DNA of 64,000 nucleotides from Candidatus Undinarchaeales archaeon (GTDB taxonomy: Archaea > SpSt-1190 > JASMDC01): positions 1 to 64,000 of the forward strand of contig JASMDC010000014.1 in NCBI GenBank assembly GCA_030753015.1, read 5' to 3'. Shown in pieces: positions 49,472 to 57,947 of this stretch (positions within the stretch are counted from its first letter, which is position 1; each line of letters begins with the position of its first letter). The position numbers and the translations under genes are program-made. Under the pieces are notes generated by a model. It made no database searches. It saw only the letters and a program-made list of their open reading frames with translations, and was not told the DNA's origin.

Positions 49472-50398
49472 TCAACCACGCCCCAGGAGCAGGAGCACCG
49501 CACCAGCGATGGCCAGTATCACCGACACCCCCAAGGCACCTAGGGCCACCGACCGGGGCTGGACGATGTTAGTGGAGCTTGTGAACGTTTTCCAGAACTC
49601 CACTTGTGCACGATACTTCCGATCGTAGGCGATTATGATAACGATCACCAGGAAGCATCCAACGAGCGCTGCCGGGGCTATCCGCGTCGTTACGAGCCCG
49701 GGAATGCGTGTGCTCTCATCCTCCAACAACATCTTAGACTTCTTGAGTTCCTCCTTGAAGCTCTCAAGAGGGGCCTCGGGCCCGAGCCCGGTAACTCCCA
49801 TTTCCTTGATGTTCTTCTGTGATGCTTCTCCGGCCTCGACGACACGCGACTCGTACAATGAGGGGTAGTCAAGAAGGAACTTGCGCTCGGGTTCAGTCAA
49901 GGCTGCGAGCTCTTCCGACGTCGGGACCGTGCCAATGCGCAGGTCCGCTGTATACCGGGAGAGCCTTAGGGCACGACTGGCGGTCATTACCGATTCATGT
50001 ACGCATGAGGGCCGGTCACATATCGTTGCCCAGGATATCTCCATCCAATCGGTGATTAGCGTGTCGACACGGGCTCCTGACTCGGACACCGCACGCGTCA
50101 CCTCTGAAATGAAGCCCGACATGACATGCTTGAAGGATTCCGGTGTGCAACCAGTAACTCCGCTGAGCGCCTGTTCTCCAGTCTCGCATATGGAGAGGTT
50201 AGCAAGGACCGGATCATCAACATATCCTTCGATGAACTTCGCGTCCATTTTTCCACGGACAGGTCTGATGAGATCGATACAATCCTTGGGAGCACCTTTA
50301 TCCGGTTCGCAAGCAGGTGGTTCGCCCTCGAACACGAACTGTGTACATCCACTGATGAGTACGAATGAGAGCAGGAGAACTGCGTACTTACTCTTCAT
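49472..50398 (-). CDS. Lipoprotein-like protein with two C-terminal TM segments
   Basis: MKSKYAVLLLSFVLISGCTQ lipobox-like; APAALVGCFLVIVIIIAYDRKYR and GALGVSVILAIAGAVLLLLGRG. Confidence 0.65.
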   Translation of the reverse strand: MKSKYAVLLLSFVLISGCTQFVFEGEPPACEPDKGAPKDCIDLIRPVRGKMDAKFIEGYVDDPVLANLSICETGEQALSGVTGCTPESFKHVMSGFISEVTRAVSESGARVDTLITDWMEISWATICDRPSCVHESVMTASRALRLSRYTADLRIGTVPTSEELAALTEPERKFLLDYPSLYESRVVEAGEASQKNIKEMGVTGLGPEAPLESFKEELKKSKMLLEDESTRIPGLVTTRIAPAALVGCFLVIVIIIAYDRKYRAQVEFWKTFTSSTNIVQPRSVALGALGVSVILAIAGAVLLLLGRG

Positions 50399-52325
50399 CG
50401 TCCTCACCCTCCCAATAGTCATCATCGTCGGCCTCAGTATCATCAACCTCGGCCTTCGCCTGTACGGCCTCGCTCGCCCCCTTGTTCGGCTCCTTGCTTC
50501 TCTTTGGGACGGGAGCTCCCCTTACAATGGCGAGTCCAAGAAGAGCGCCAAGCAGACCACCGAGCCCGAAACCGAAGAGGATACCGGGAACGCCACCGAC
50601 CGCGGCGTTCGTCTTGGCGTTCTTCGCCCGCTCGATCTCGACGACGGCACGCTGTCCAAGGAGGTCCTCTCGTTCATGGAGCGACTCCACGGAAACCGCG
50701 GCCATAGCAAGACTATCGAGCGCTACCGTCTCGATGCTCAATGAAGAGGAACTGCTCCCGCACCGGCCATCAGTGCAAGTGACGTTGATGTAAACTACAC
50801 AGGCGCCTCCGGTGGAGGAGTAAACTACGGTCCCGTTGACGTCCGCGCGGGCGGGTACGGTCCATCCCTCGTTGGCCGCTGTAAGGCCTTCTATCTTAAG
50901 GCCCGTAGCACAGCCTGCATTATCCGTGACCTTGAGGAGGCGTTCAAGGTCGGCCGGCACCGTCCCAGAGAGCTTGATCGAGAAGGGGTACCGTGATGCC
51001 ATCCCGGTGAAGGTGCGCTGTGACGTGGTACCAATATCCAGGCTCTGGACAAGTGGAGCTCGAACGAGGAACTCGGCGCATCCCTCGCCGGAGAGCCCCT
51101 TGATAACGGCACAAATAGCATGGAGACCTGCAGCGTCCGGGACGAGACCGAGGTCTTTGAGTGCATATGGTTTCCCAGATACGACCTGGAACACCTTGGA
51201 GGATGAGGCAAGGGTCTCACTGCTGGTAACGGTGATATTCAGAGGGAGGACGATGTCAGGAACGCCGGTGACCGTGACGGACGTCTCGACCGTGTCCCCG
51301 GGGAACACCTCGAGGCGATCGTGTGAGAAATATATGTGGAATGCTCCCGAGCCCAGCTGTGTGATGGGAGCACGGACCAGTGTCTCCACGGTCTCGTTGC
51401 GCTCGAACGAGTAGGTGACGTGTAGCATATCGGTGCCATTGAACAGCGGGCGGAGCGTGAGAGCGACGGTCGTTCCCGCGACAGGCTTCATCACAAGGAG
51501 CTCGGTCCGCTCCCCGTCCTTCCAGCTTCCGAGCACCTCGAAGGCCTCTGTGTTCACGGAGACGGTGAGGATGCGATCGGTGCGCTGTTCATTAGTGAAG
51601 ACCACTGTGGCGTTGAAGGTCTCGTTCCCCTGGAGGACCGTTGCAGTGGTCGTGAGTTCGGCCGTCGGCAGCACGGCGGGCACATCGACCTCAGGGCCTG
51701 TGACTTTCCCCTTGACCATGGCTTCGATCACGCACGTATCCAAGGTCACATCGCCCTCTCCAGTGGCCGTGAGCGTGATGGTGGTGGACCCTCCGCCAAT
51801 GGCGCGGAAGGAAGCGAGCTTCACGATGCCCTGAATCATGCTGGTGACGTTCTGAGCGTACTCGAGAGTAAGCACCGAGTCATCGAAATCCGCGGATACG
51901 TTCGCATCGGTAGCAAAGGCCCATGCGCTCACATCAAGGTTATCGCCGAGGTCCAGTGTGACAGATGCATCGGGACAGAGCAGACCCACAGGTTCTCGAG
52001 GCTTGATCTCGACCGTGGCCCACGTCCGAACGGTACCGGATGTGCGGTTGACGAGGGTGAGGTTGAGCTGTGGATTCTCTACAACAAGGCCATATGGCGG
52101 TGCCGTCACATTGACGATCACCTCGAAATTGGACCCTGCAGGTGGGAATGACACGGTCGCGTAGGATGCGGCGGACGCGGGATCCACATCTACGACAATA
52201 CCTTCGGTCGCTGTGACAGGCGGAAATGTACAGCTCTCGGACGAGCCCTCCCGAAGTGGGCCTAGCGAATCGCACGTCTTGAGTGCGAACGCTGGCGATA
52301 TCATTAGTGTAAAGAGGAGCACCAA
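50388..52325 (-). CDS. Extracytoplasmic beta-rich protein with C-terminal TM and acidic cytoplasmic tail
   Basis: Hydrophobic leader VLLFTLMISPAFALKTC; GGVPGILFGFGLGGLLGALLGLAIV; tail VDDTEADDDDYWEGEDDEE; TTG start uncertain. Confidence 0.65.
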   Translation of the reverse strand: MVLLFTLMISPAFALKTCDSLGPLREGSSESCTFPPVTATEGIVVDVDPASAASYATVSFPPAGSNFEVIVNVTAPPYGLVVENPQLNLTLVNRTSGTVRTWATVEIKPREPVGLLCPDASVTLDLGDNLDVSAWAFATDANVSADFDDSVLTLEYAQNVTSMIQGIVKLASFRAIGGGSTTITLTATGEGDVTLDTCVIEAMVKGKVTGPEVDVPAVLPTAELTTTATVLQGNETFNATVVFTNEQRTDRILTVSVNTEAFEVLGSWKDGERTELLVMKPVAGTTVALTLRPLFNGTDMLHVTYSFERNETVETLVRAPITQLGSGAFHIYFSHDRLEVFPGDTVETSVTVTGVPDIVLPLNITVTSSETLASSSKVFQVVSGKPYALKDLGLVPDAAGLHAICAVIKGLSGEGCAEFLVRAPLVQSLDIGTTSQRTFTGMASRYPFSIKLSGTVPADLERLLKVTDNAGCATGLKIEGLTAANEGWTVPARADVNGTVVYSSTGGACVVYINVTCTDGRCGSSSSSLSIETVALDSLAMAAVSVESLHEREDLLGQRAVVEIERAKNAKTNAAVGGVPGILFGFGLGGLLGALLGLAIVRGAPVPKRSKEPNKGASEAVQAKAEVDDTEADDDDYWEGEDDEE

Positions 52326-52361
52326 TCCAATTAGACGTATGGATCTAGGAGAAGCTATCGC

Positions 52362-53645
52362 CTACCCCCCTGAGAAGAACTCCATCTCAGTAACGTTATC
52401 AAAGAGCGCCTGTGCTTCATCCGGTGAAGTCTTGCTCGCTTCACGGAGGGTCTTGCGGGCCCAAGCGTTCCCCTTGACCTCGAGCTCCTTCAATCGCCCC
52501 ACGTCCTGCGGTCTGTAGGTGAAGGACGTTGTGACGGAGATCTCGGGATTGTCGGTCGGGACCACACCATGATGGAGCTCCTTACGAGTGAGGCGGCCCT
52601 CTTGGTCCTTGGTGATGGTCTCGAAGTATATCTTGTTCAGGTACTTCTTGTTCACCTTGAACACCATGGCGGCAGAGACAGGGAGCGTCTCTTCCAGCCC
52701 GGTCATGAGCTGTTTCGACCAGCACTTCATGGCCTCATCCGCGACCTGCTGAGTCTTGTCCTTTGATAAGAAGGGGAGCATCGTCTCCGAGAAGCTCAGG
52801 AACATCTGGCTACGTCCGATCGAGGCGATACCGGGCTTGCCCGGCATATAGGCAAGAGCTCGGATGTAGTCCGCAATGTCGAATGCGGGCAGGTTGAGCT
52901 TGCCCGTTGAGTCCTGGATGGACACGATGAGGTCGAGCACGAGGTTCTTAAGGGAGTCGACCACCATCTCGTTGAACACAGGTATCTTCTCGATGAAGGC
53001 GCCATGACCACGCTCGAGAACGACCTGGTTATCGACGACGATGAGCCCGTCGACGAGGTCGAGCATCTTGGTAATGTTCCACACGGCGTTCCAGGCACGC
53101 ATGTAGCCTTCGCTCTCCTCGGCAGGGAGCACTGCGACAGCGATGATGGGCGTGTTCGGGTAGATAAGCTTGAGGAACTCTGCGATCTTGGGTGCAGTAC
53201 CGGAACCCGTACCACCGCCAGCACCGAACGCCATGAGGATGACCGGAGGCCCGTTCTCACCCATCTTGAGGTGTAGGAAACGGCGGAACTCGGGCAGGAA
53301 CTCGTTCTGGTGTTCCTCGAGAAGGATGTGGCCCTTCCAAGGTGTAGCGCCCATCCCGCCCTTCACGCGACCTTCGAAGTCGGTCTGGTCGGTCTTTCCT
53401 AGGGCAGGAGCCACGCACGATCCGTCGATCCCGATACCCACGACGGGATCGAGCTTGAAGGCCTTGCGCAGGTTAGGGCAAGCGCGGTAGTAATCGGTGA
53501 ACCCTGATGTGATGCACACAGGAGTGATGAACACCGACGGGTCCTGTTTGAAGAAGTCAAGGAATGTCTTCTCACCCTTCAGGTTCATATACAGCTGGTC
53601 GAGTATCTTCATCCCGCACTGACCAAGTCCCACTGCACCGTACAT
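52362..53645 (-). CDS. Divergent tubulin/FtsZ-superfamily GTPase
   Basis: MYGAVGLGQCGMKILD N-terminal nucleotide loop and ILMAFGAGGGTGSGTAPKIAEFLK, matching the tubulin signature [SAG]GGTG[SA]G. Confidence 0.85.
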   Translation of the reverse strand: MYGAVGLGQCGMKILDQLYMNLKGEKTFLDFFKQDPSVFITPVCITSGFTDYYRACPNLRKAFKLDPVVGIGIDGSCVAPALGKTDQTDFEGRVKGGMGATPWKGHILLEEHQNEFLPEFRRFLHLKMGENGPPVILMAFGAGGGTGSGTAPKIAEFLKLIYPNTPIIAVAVLPAEESEGYMRAWNAVWNITKMLDLVDGLIVVDNQVVLERGHGAFIEKIPVFNEMVVDSLKNLVLDLIVSIQDSTGKLNLPAFDIADYIRALAYMPGKPGIASIGRSQMFLSFSETMLPFLSKDKTQQVADEAMKCWSKQLMTGLEETLPVSAAMVFKVNKKYLNKIYFETITKDQEGRLTRKELHHGVVPTDNPEISVTTSFTYRPQDVGRLKELEVKGNAWARKTLREASKTSPDEAQALFDNVTEMEFFSGG

Positions 53646-53670
53646 ATCTGATATATCGGGAGGGGATTAA

Positions 53671-53690
53671 TATTAAATAGGTATTCGTGC
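53671..53690 (-). promoter_or_regulatory. BRE/TATA-like element of the tubulin-like operon
   Basis: Minus strand GCACGAATACCTATTTAATA about 30 nt upstream of the start at 53645. Confidence 0.5.
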
Positions 53691-53721
53691 CATTCCGTGA
53701 CGGATCCGGGGGCCGTGACCT

Positions 53722-55584
53722 ATGACAGGAATGTACTATATCCGTCTTGCTACCATTGATGAGGTCTTTCAGGTCCACCCCTTCGATCCCAACGATCCGG
53801 GACAACCCCTGCTCGAGAACTTCACACGCATCGTCGGTAGCGTCTACCACCTCTCGCGTATCTACAGGCTCAAGTCCATCGGTCTATACGTCCATTATGT
53901 ATTGGAGCGGGCCAAGACCTGGGTCACCGAGGAGGAGGGCGACTACGTGCTCAACGTCGAGGTGCCCACTACCTGGACCTATCCCAGTACCGTGGAGCTG
54001 CTCTCCGAGATGGCTGCGAGCAAGTATCGCGATAACAGGATGAAGCTCACAAAGCGGGCAGAGATGGGTATCAATCCCTTCCTCAACCAGGCCGTTTCCA
54101 GCATACAACGTATGCAGGTCTCCGAGCTACAAGGGCTCGTTGATATCCCGGATAACGTAGCACGGGCCTATATCGCCAAGCTTCGGGGTGAGCAGCAGAC
54201 CCTCCTTCGTAATCTTGTTATCGGCAAGCTCCTCGCGGCGGGGAAGCTCTACGCTACAACCCAGCAGGCAGATGCCCAGCACACCGTCTGCGTCCGATGT
54301 GGGAACGTCCTTGACCTGCAGCGAAACCGCTGCCCGAAGTGTTTCTCCGCCCACCAGGGCGTGAAGTTCCAGGTCTATGTGACCGCATGGCAGGATGGCG
54401 AACCGGGAAAAGATTTCCTTGTGTTCCCGATCGAACCTCTGAAATCGATCCTCCCCAATCCCACATCCCCTCTTTTCGAGCAGACAATGCTCAAGGAGCT
54501 CGTGCTCCAGCATTTCAAGATTAGCGGGGACAGCGAGGGCTTCGTGCTCATGGACCTGGACCGCTCGCAGGAAGGGACATGGGAGCGCACTAATCTCCTA
54601 CTTCACGGTCGGAGGCTAGCGCTTGTGCCCTCTGATCGCGCCCCGGACATCGACGATTCCGAGATCTACGCCCAGCTCCGTTTCTCTGATGTGTGCGCCG
54701 ACTTCATCCAGCTACGGGTGACTCTCCCCGGGAACAGAGGGACCGTGGCCCACTCGGTAAGCCCGGAGACGCGCCTCGGGGACGTCGCCGATGCGGTGGT
54801 CAATAAAGCGGGGCTCAAGCTGGCGGACACCATCCTTGTTCGTGGGGGGCATCCCCTTGACCGGGAGGGGACCGTGGGCCAGGTAGGGCTCGTCAGCGGG
54901 GAAGAGGTCACCGTACAGGCCGTAGCACAGATGGCCGTGTTCATCCCAGAGATCGGGGGTACGAAACGATTCGGTGTCCCCGGGCGGATCACTGCTGCCC
55001 AGGCCATCGACCTCCTCAAGACACGATGCAATCTGACAGGTGATTACGTGCTCTCACAGGGTTCGGTATTCCTTAATCCAGATCACATTATCGATCCTGC
55101 TGCGCTCAGCAAGGGTGCGGGATTGCGTCTCAACCAACTCATCACCGTTGGTATCCAGCTCGCGGGGAACGTTCATACCATCAGTGTCTCGGCCGAGTCG
55201 ACGGTCGGCGACCTGCTCAGCAATCTCAAGGTGCGCGTCGGTGTGAACGGAGTGCTCGTTGCCCAGCTCAAGGGTGCGGTCGTCCCTAGCACCACACTAA
55301 TTGGTGAGCTCGATCTCAAGAAGGGACAGAACCTCGCGGCCGTGGAACGTCAGGTCAAGATGATCAACCTAACCATCTCACCGATCGAGGGAGGGAAGGA
55401 CACCAAGGTATCCATAGCTGAGGACCAGACAGTCTCCTCGCTCAAAGTCCAGCTCCGTACGATGCTCGGTCTCCCCGATAGCTCACGCATGGACCTCGTT
55501 TTCGGGGAGAAGGTGCTCAAGGACGATGCATCCCTGATGGAGTCCGGTGTCGGGGAAGGCGCGAACCTCTTCCTCATGGGATAA
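53722..55584 (+). CDS. Zinc-ribbon protein with about four C-terminal ubiquitin-like beta-grasp domains
   Basis: CVRCGNVLDLQRNRCPKC; C-terminal MINLTISPIEGGKDTKVSIAEDQTVSSLKVQLRTMLGLPDSSRMDLVFGEKVLKDDASLMESGVGEGANLFLMG and three preceding about 70-aa beta-grasp-like segments. Confidence 0.75.
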   Translation: MTGMYYIRLATIDEVFQVHPFDPNDPGQPLLENFTRIVGSVYHLSRIYRLKSIGLYVHYVLERAKTWVTEEEGDYVLNVEVPTTWTYPSTVELLSEMAASKYRDNRMKLTKRAEMGINPFLNQAVSSIQRMQVSELQGLVDIPDNVARAYIAKLRGEQQTLLRNLVIGKLLAAGKLYATTQQADAQHTVCVRCGNVLDLQRNRCPKCFSAHQGVKFQVYVTAWQDGEPGKDFLVFPIEPLKSILPNPTSPLFEQTMLKELVLQHFKISGDSEGFVLMDLDRSQEGTWERTNLLLHGRRLALVPSDRAPDIDDSEIYAQLRFSDVCADFIQLRVTLPGNRGTVAHSVSPETRLGDVADAVVNKAGLKLADTILVRGGHPLDREGTVGQVGLVSGEEVTVQAVAQMAVFIPEIGGTKRFGVPGRITAAQAIDLLKTRCNLTGDYVLSQGSVFLNPDHIIDPAALSKGAGLRLNQLITVGIQLAGNVHTISVSAESTVGDLLSNLKVRVGVNGVLVAQLKGAVVPSTTLIGELDLKKGQNLAAVERQVKMINLTISPIEGGKDTKVSIAEDQTVSSLKVQLRTMLGLPDSSRMDLVFGEKVLKDDASLMESGVGEGANLFLMG

Positions 55585-55628
55585 ACGAAGATATTTATGC
55601 GATGGGCGGCATTAGTTTAGTTGGGGCA

Positions 55629-55769
55629 ATGGGAGAACATGAAAAAACCTACGGGTCGTACGTCATGAAGCTCCTTTTCCGGAGGAAGTACGAGGACTAC
55701 GAGGTCTTCCTCAAACGGAACAAGAAGGAGAAGAAGTTCTGGACCGAGAAGGACATCTTCGAAGAGTGA
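55629..55769 (+). CDS. 46-aa basic hypothetical protein; absent from the supplied ORF track
   Basis: MGEHEKTYGSYVMKLLFRRKYEDYEVFLKRNKKEKKFWTEKDIFEE, 45 bp after the beta-grasp protein. Confidence 0.4.
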   Translation: MGEHEKTYGSYVMKLLFRRKYEDYEVFLKRNKKEKKFWTEKDIFEE

Positions 55770-55884
55770 GCCCTACAAACGTATCACTTGTTCCCGAACG
55801 TTAATACAGCGTTATAGCTGGCGCTGCCCTCCGTTTTATAATGCTTTCCCCCCTCCACTCCCTAATCACAAGGGGGCCACTATC

Positions 55885-56958
55885 ATGCAATACAAAGACC
55901 AGATTCCTGCTATCGTGATCTCTGAAGGCGGCTTCGGAGACGGTCTGGGCAAGAGCGCCAACGGTCTCGCCCGCTTCTCGCGTAAGTACGCCCTCATGGG
56001 CATCGTCGACAGCAGACATGTAGGAAAGACCGCAGACCAGGTTCTCGAGGCGGCCAAGCCGATCCCTATCTTCGGTTCGATGGAGGAGGCCTATGAGAAG
56101 GCCGAACAAAAGCCACAGTGCATCATCATGGGGCTGGCTACCTACGATGGGATGTTCCCCCAGGAGTTAAGATCAATCTTCATCAAGGCCATGGAGATGG
56201 GCATGGACGTGGTCAACGGTCTCCACGAGTTCCTTACCGAGGACGAGGAGTTCATCCGGGTCATGGAACGGACCGGGAGGGATATCTGGGACATCCGCAA
56301 ACCGCCGAAGAAGCGCGAGATGAGAGTGCTCAACGGCGAGATCTACAAGAAGAAGACGCCGGTTGTGCTCCTCCTTGGTACCGATGGCGGTGTCGGAAAG
56401 CGCACGACCCAGATGTTCATGTTCGAAAAGCTCGAGGACCTCGGGATTTCTGTCCGCCTCGTAACAACGGGCCAGACCGGCGCCATGCAAGGGGCCCGGC
56501 ACCGCGTGGCCGTGGACGCTCTCCCGGCCGAGTTCATCTCGGGGGCCGTTGAGCGAAAGGTTGTCGATGCGTGTGAGCACGGTGACATCGTCATCGTGGG
56601 AGGTCAGGGGGCCCTGGATCATCCTGCTTACATCACAACGGCTTATATCATCCGTGGTTCGAATCCCGATGCGATCATCCTCCAAGTGCCGCCAGCACGC
56701 AAGACCCGGGCCGGTTTCTCCCAGTTTGAGCTCCCACCCGTGAAGGAGGCCATGTCCCTCATCGAGCACTTCGCCGGGACCAAGATCGTGGCCATATCCA
56801 TCAACCATGAAGGTATGAGCCGTGAGGAAGTCGACGCAATCGTGAAGGAGTACGAGGAGACCTTTGGTATCCCCACGTTCGATCCGATCTGGCACGGTGT
56901 CGATAAGGCCGTGGACACGATTGTCGGACTGTTCCCGGAGCTCACTCCTAATAAATGA
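55885..56958 (+). CDS. DUF1611-family P-loop protein (D-glutamate N-acetyltransferase DgcN-like)
   Basis: PAIVISEGGFGDGLGKSANGLARFSRKYALMGIVDSRHVGK; VVLLLGTDGGVGKRTT; GDIVIVGGQGALDHPAY. Confidence 0.8.
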   Translation: MQYKDQIPAIVISEGGFGDGLGKSANGLARFSRKYALMGIVDSRHVGKTADQVLEAAKPIPIFGSMEEAYEKAEQKPQCIIMGLATYDGMFPQELRSIFIKAMEMGMDVVNGLHEFLTEDEEFIRVMERTGRDIWDIRKPPKKREMRVLNGEIYKKKTPVVLLLGTDGGVGKRTTQMFMFEKLEDLGISVRLVTTGQTGAMQGARHRVAVDALPAEFISGAVERKVVDACEHGDIVIVGGQGALDHPAYITTAYIIRGSNPDAIILQVPPARKTRAGFSQFELPPVKEAMSLIEHFAGTKIVAISINHEGMSREEVDAIVKEYEETFGIPTFDPIWHGVDKAVDTIVGLFPELTPNK

Positions 56959-57041
56959 CGAAGGAGGCGCCCGTGAGTGGCCACCAACAGTATTAGCAGT
57001 CTTTGCCAGTTCATCACGAGCGGACGGTCCCGCGGAGCTTG

Positions 57042-57947
57042 ATGAGAATGGGAACGCCGTTGTTCTCGGTCATCATCCCGTCCATGGACAATAGCGATAC
57101 TCTGGAAAAAGTACTTGGAGCGCTCGTACGCTCTACGTTCAAGGACTTCGAGATCATCATCGTTCACGAGGGGGTACTTGAACCACATCTGCTTGCTGAC
57201 CATAAGGGCATCCCCATCACGGTCCTTAGGACCGACGGTCGATTGGGAGCCGGTCATGCAAGGAACATCGGGGCGAAGAAAGCGCAAGGCGAGGTCCTGC
57301 TCTTCCTCGATGCCGACGTGAAAGTCACTCCTGACACGCTCCAGATGATAAAGGACGACCTTGAGAACAAGGACATCTCGGCCGTCCAGACGGTGTACTC
57401 GAAGGATTGTCCTGTGGACAACTTCGCATCACAGTATCGGAACATCTACGAGCGCTATATGTTTGACAGGATCGATGAGAAGTACATTCAGGCCGCAAGC
57501 ACTCACTGCTTCGCTGTCCGCAAGGACCAGTTCATCGCGTTCGATGATGATCTCTTGACGGCAGAGGACGATGTGTGGGGATTCAGGTTGTATAAAAAAG
57601 GCCTGAGGATCCTATTGGATAAAGGTATCGAAGTAATCCATCTTAGGAAGTTCACGTTGTCGAGCATGCTCAAACGGAGCCTCATGATCTCCCGGTACAA
57701 GGCGATATCGGTCAAGCACTACAGGGAACAGGTCCAGATGGCTCCGAAAGCATCTCATCATCACTGGGGTAAGCTCCTCGGGGTCGTACTCTCTCCAGTG
57801 CCGCCTCTCTTTTGGATAGTCAATATCGGTTTCTTCGGTCTCGTATATCGGGAGAAAGGTCTCGGATTCCTGATGAACACGGTCATCTTTCACGAACTGA
57901 ACTTCTTGATGTTCCTATGCGGTATCATCTGGGGATTGATATGTTAG
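57042..57947 (+). CDS. Family 2 glycosyltransferase with C-terminal TM segments
   Basis: FSVIIPSMDNSDTLEKVLGALVRSTFKDFEIIIVHEG; GAGHARNIGAKKAQGEVLLFLDADVKV. Confidence 0.9.
   Translation: MRMGTPLFSVIIPSMDNSDTLEKVLGALVRSTFKDFEIIIVHEGVLEPHLLADHKGIPITVLRTDGRLGAGHARNIGAKKAQGEVLLFLDADVKVTPDTLQMIKDDLENKDISAVQTVYSKDCPVDNFASQYRNIYERYMFDRIDEKYIQAASTHCFAVRKDQFIAFDDDLLTAEDDVWGFRLYKKGLRILLDKGIEVIHLRKFTLSSMLKRSLMISRYKAISVKHYREQVQMAPKASHHHWGKLLGVVLSPVPPLFWIVNIGFFGLVYREKGLGFLMNTVIFHELNFLMFLCGIIWGLIC

Noticed and set aside
45597-52325. Operon membrane proteins as archaeosortase substrates
   Set aside because: C-terminal TM segments are followed by long basic or acidic tails or lack a recurring sorting motif; not a tripartite signal
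53722-54300. N-terminal region of the beta-grasp protein as an E2/UEV-like domain (EVPTTWTYPS)
   Set aside because: Only a short YP-like motif; no catalytic Cys context or extended E2 pattern visible
53722-55584. Complete ubiquitin-conjugation operon
   Set aside because: No E1, E2, RING or JAB-like gene adjacent; beta-grasp domains alone do not establish conjugation
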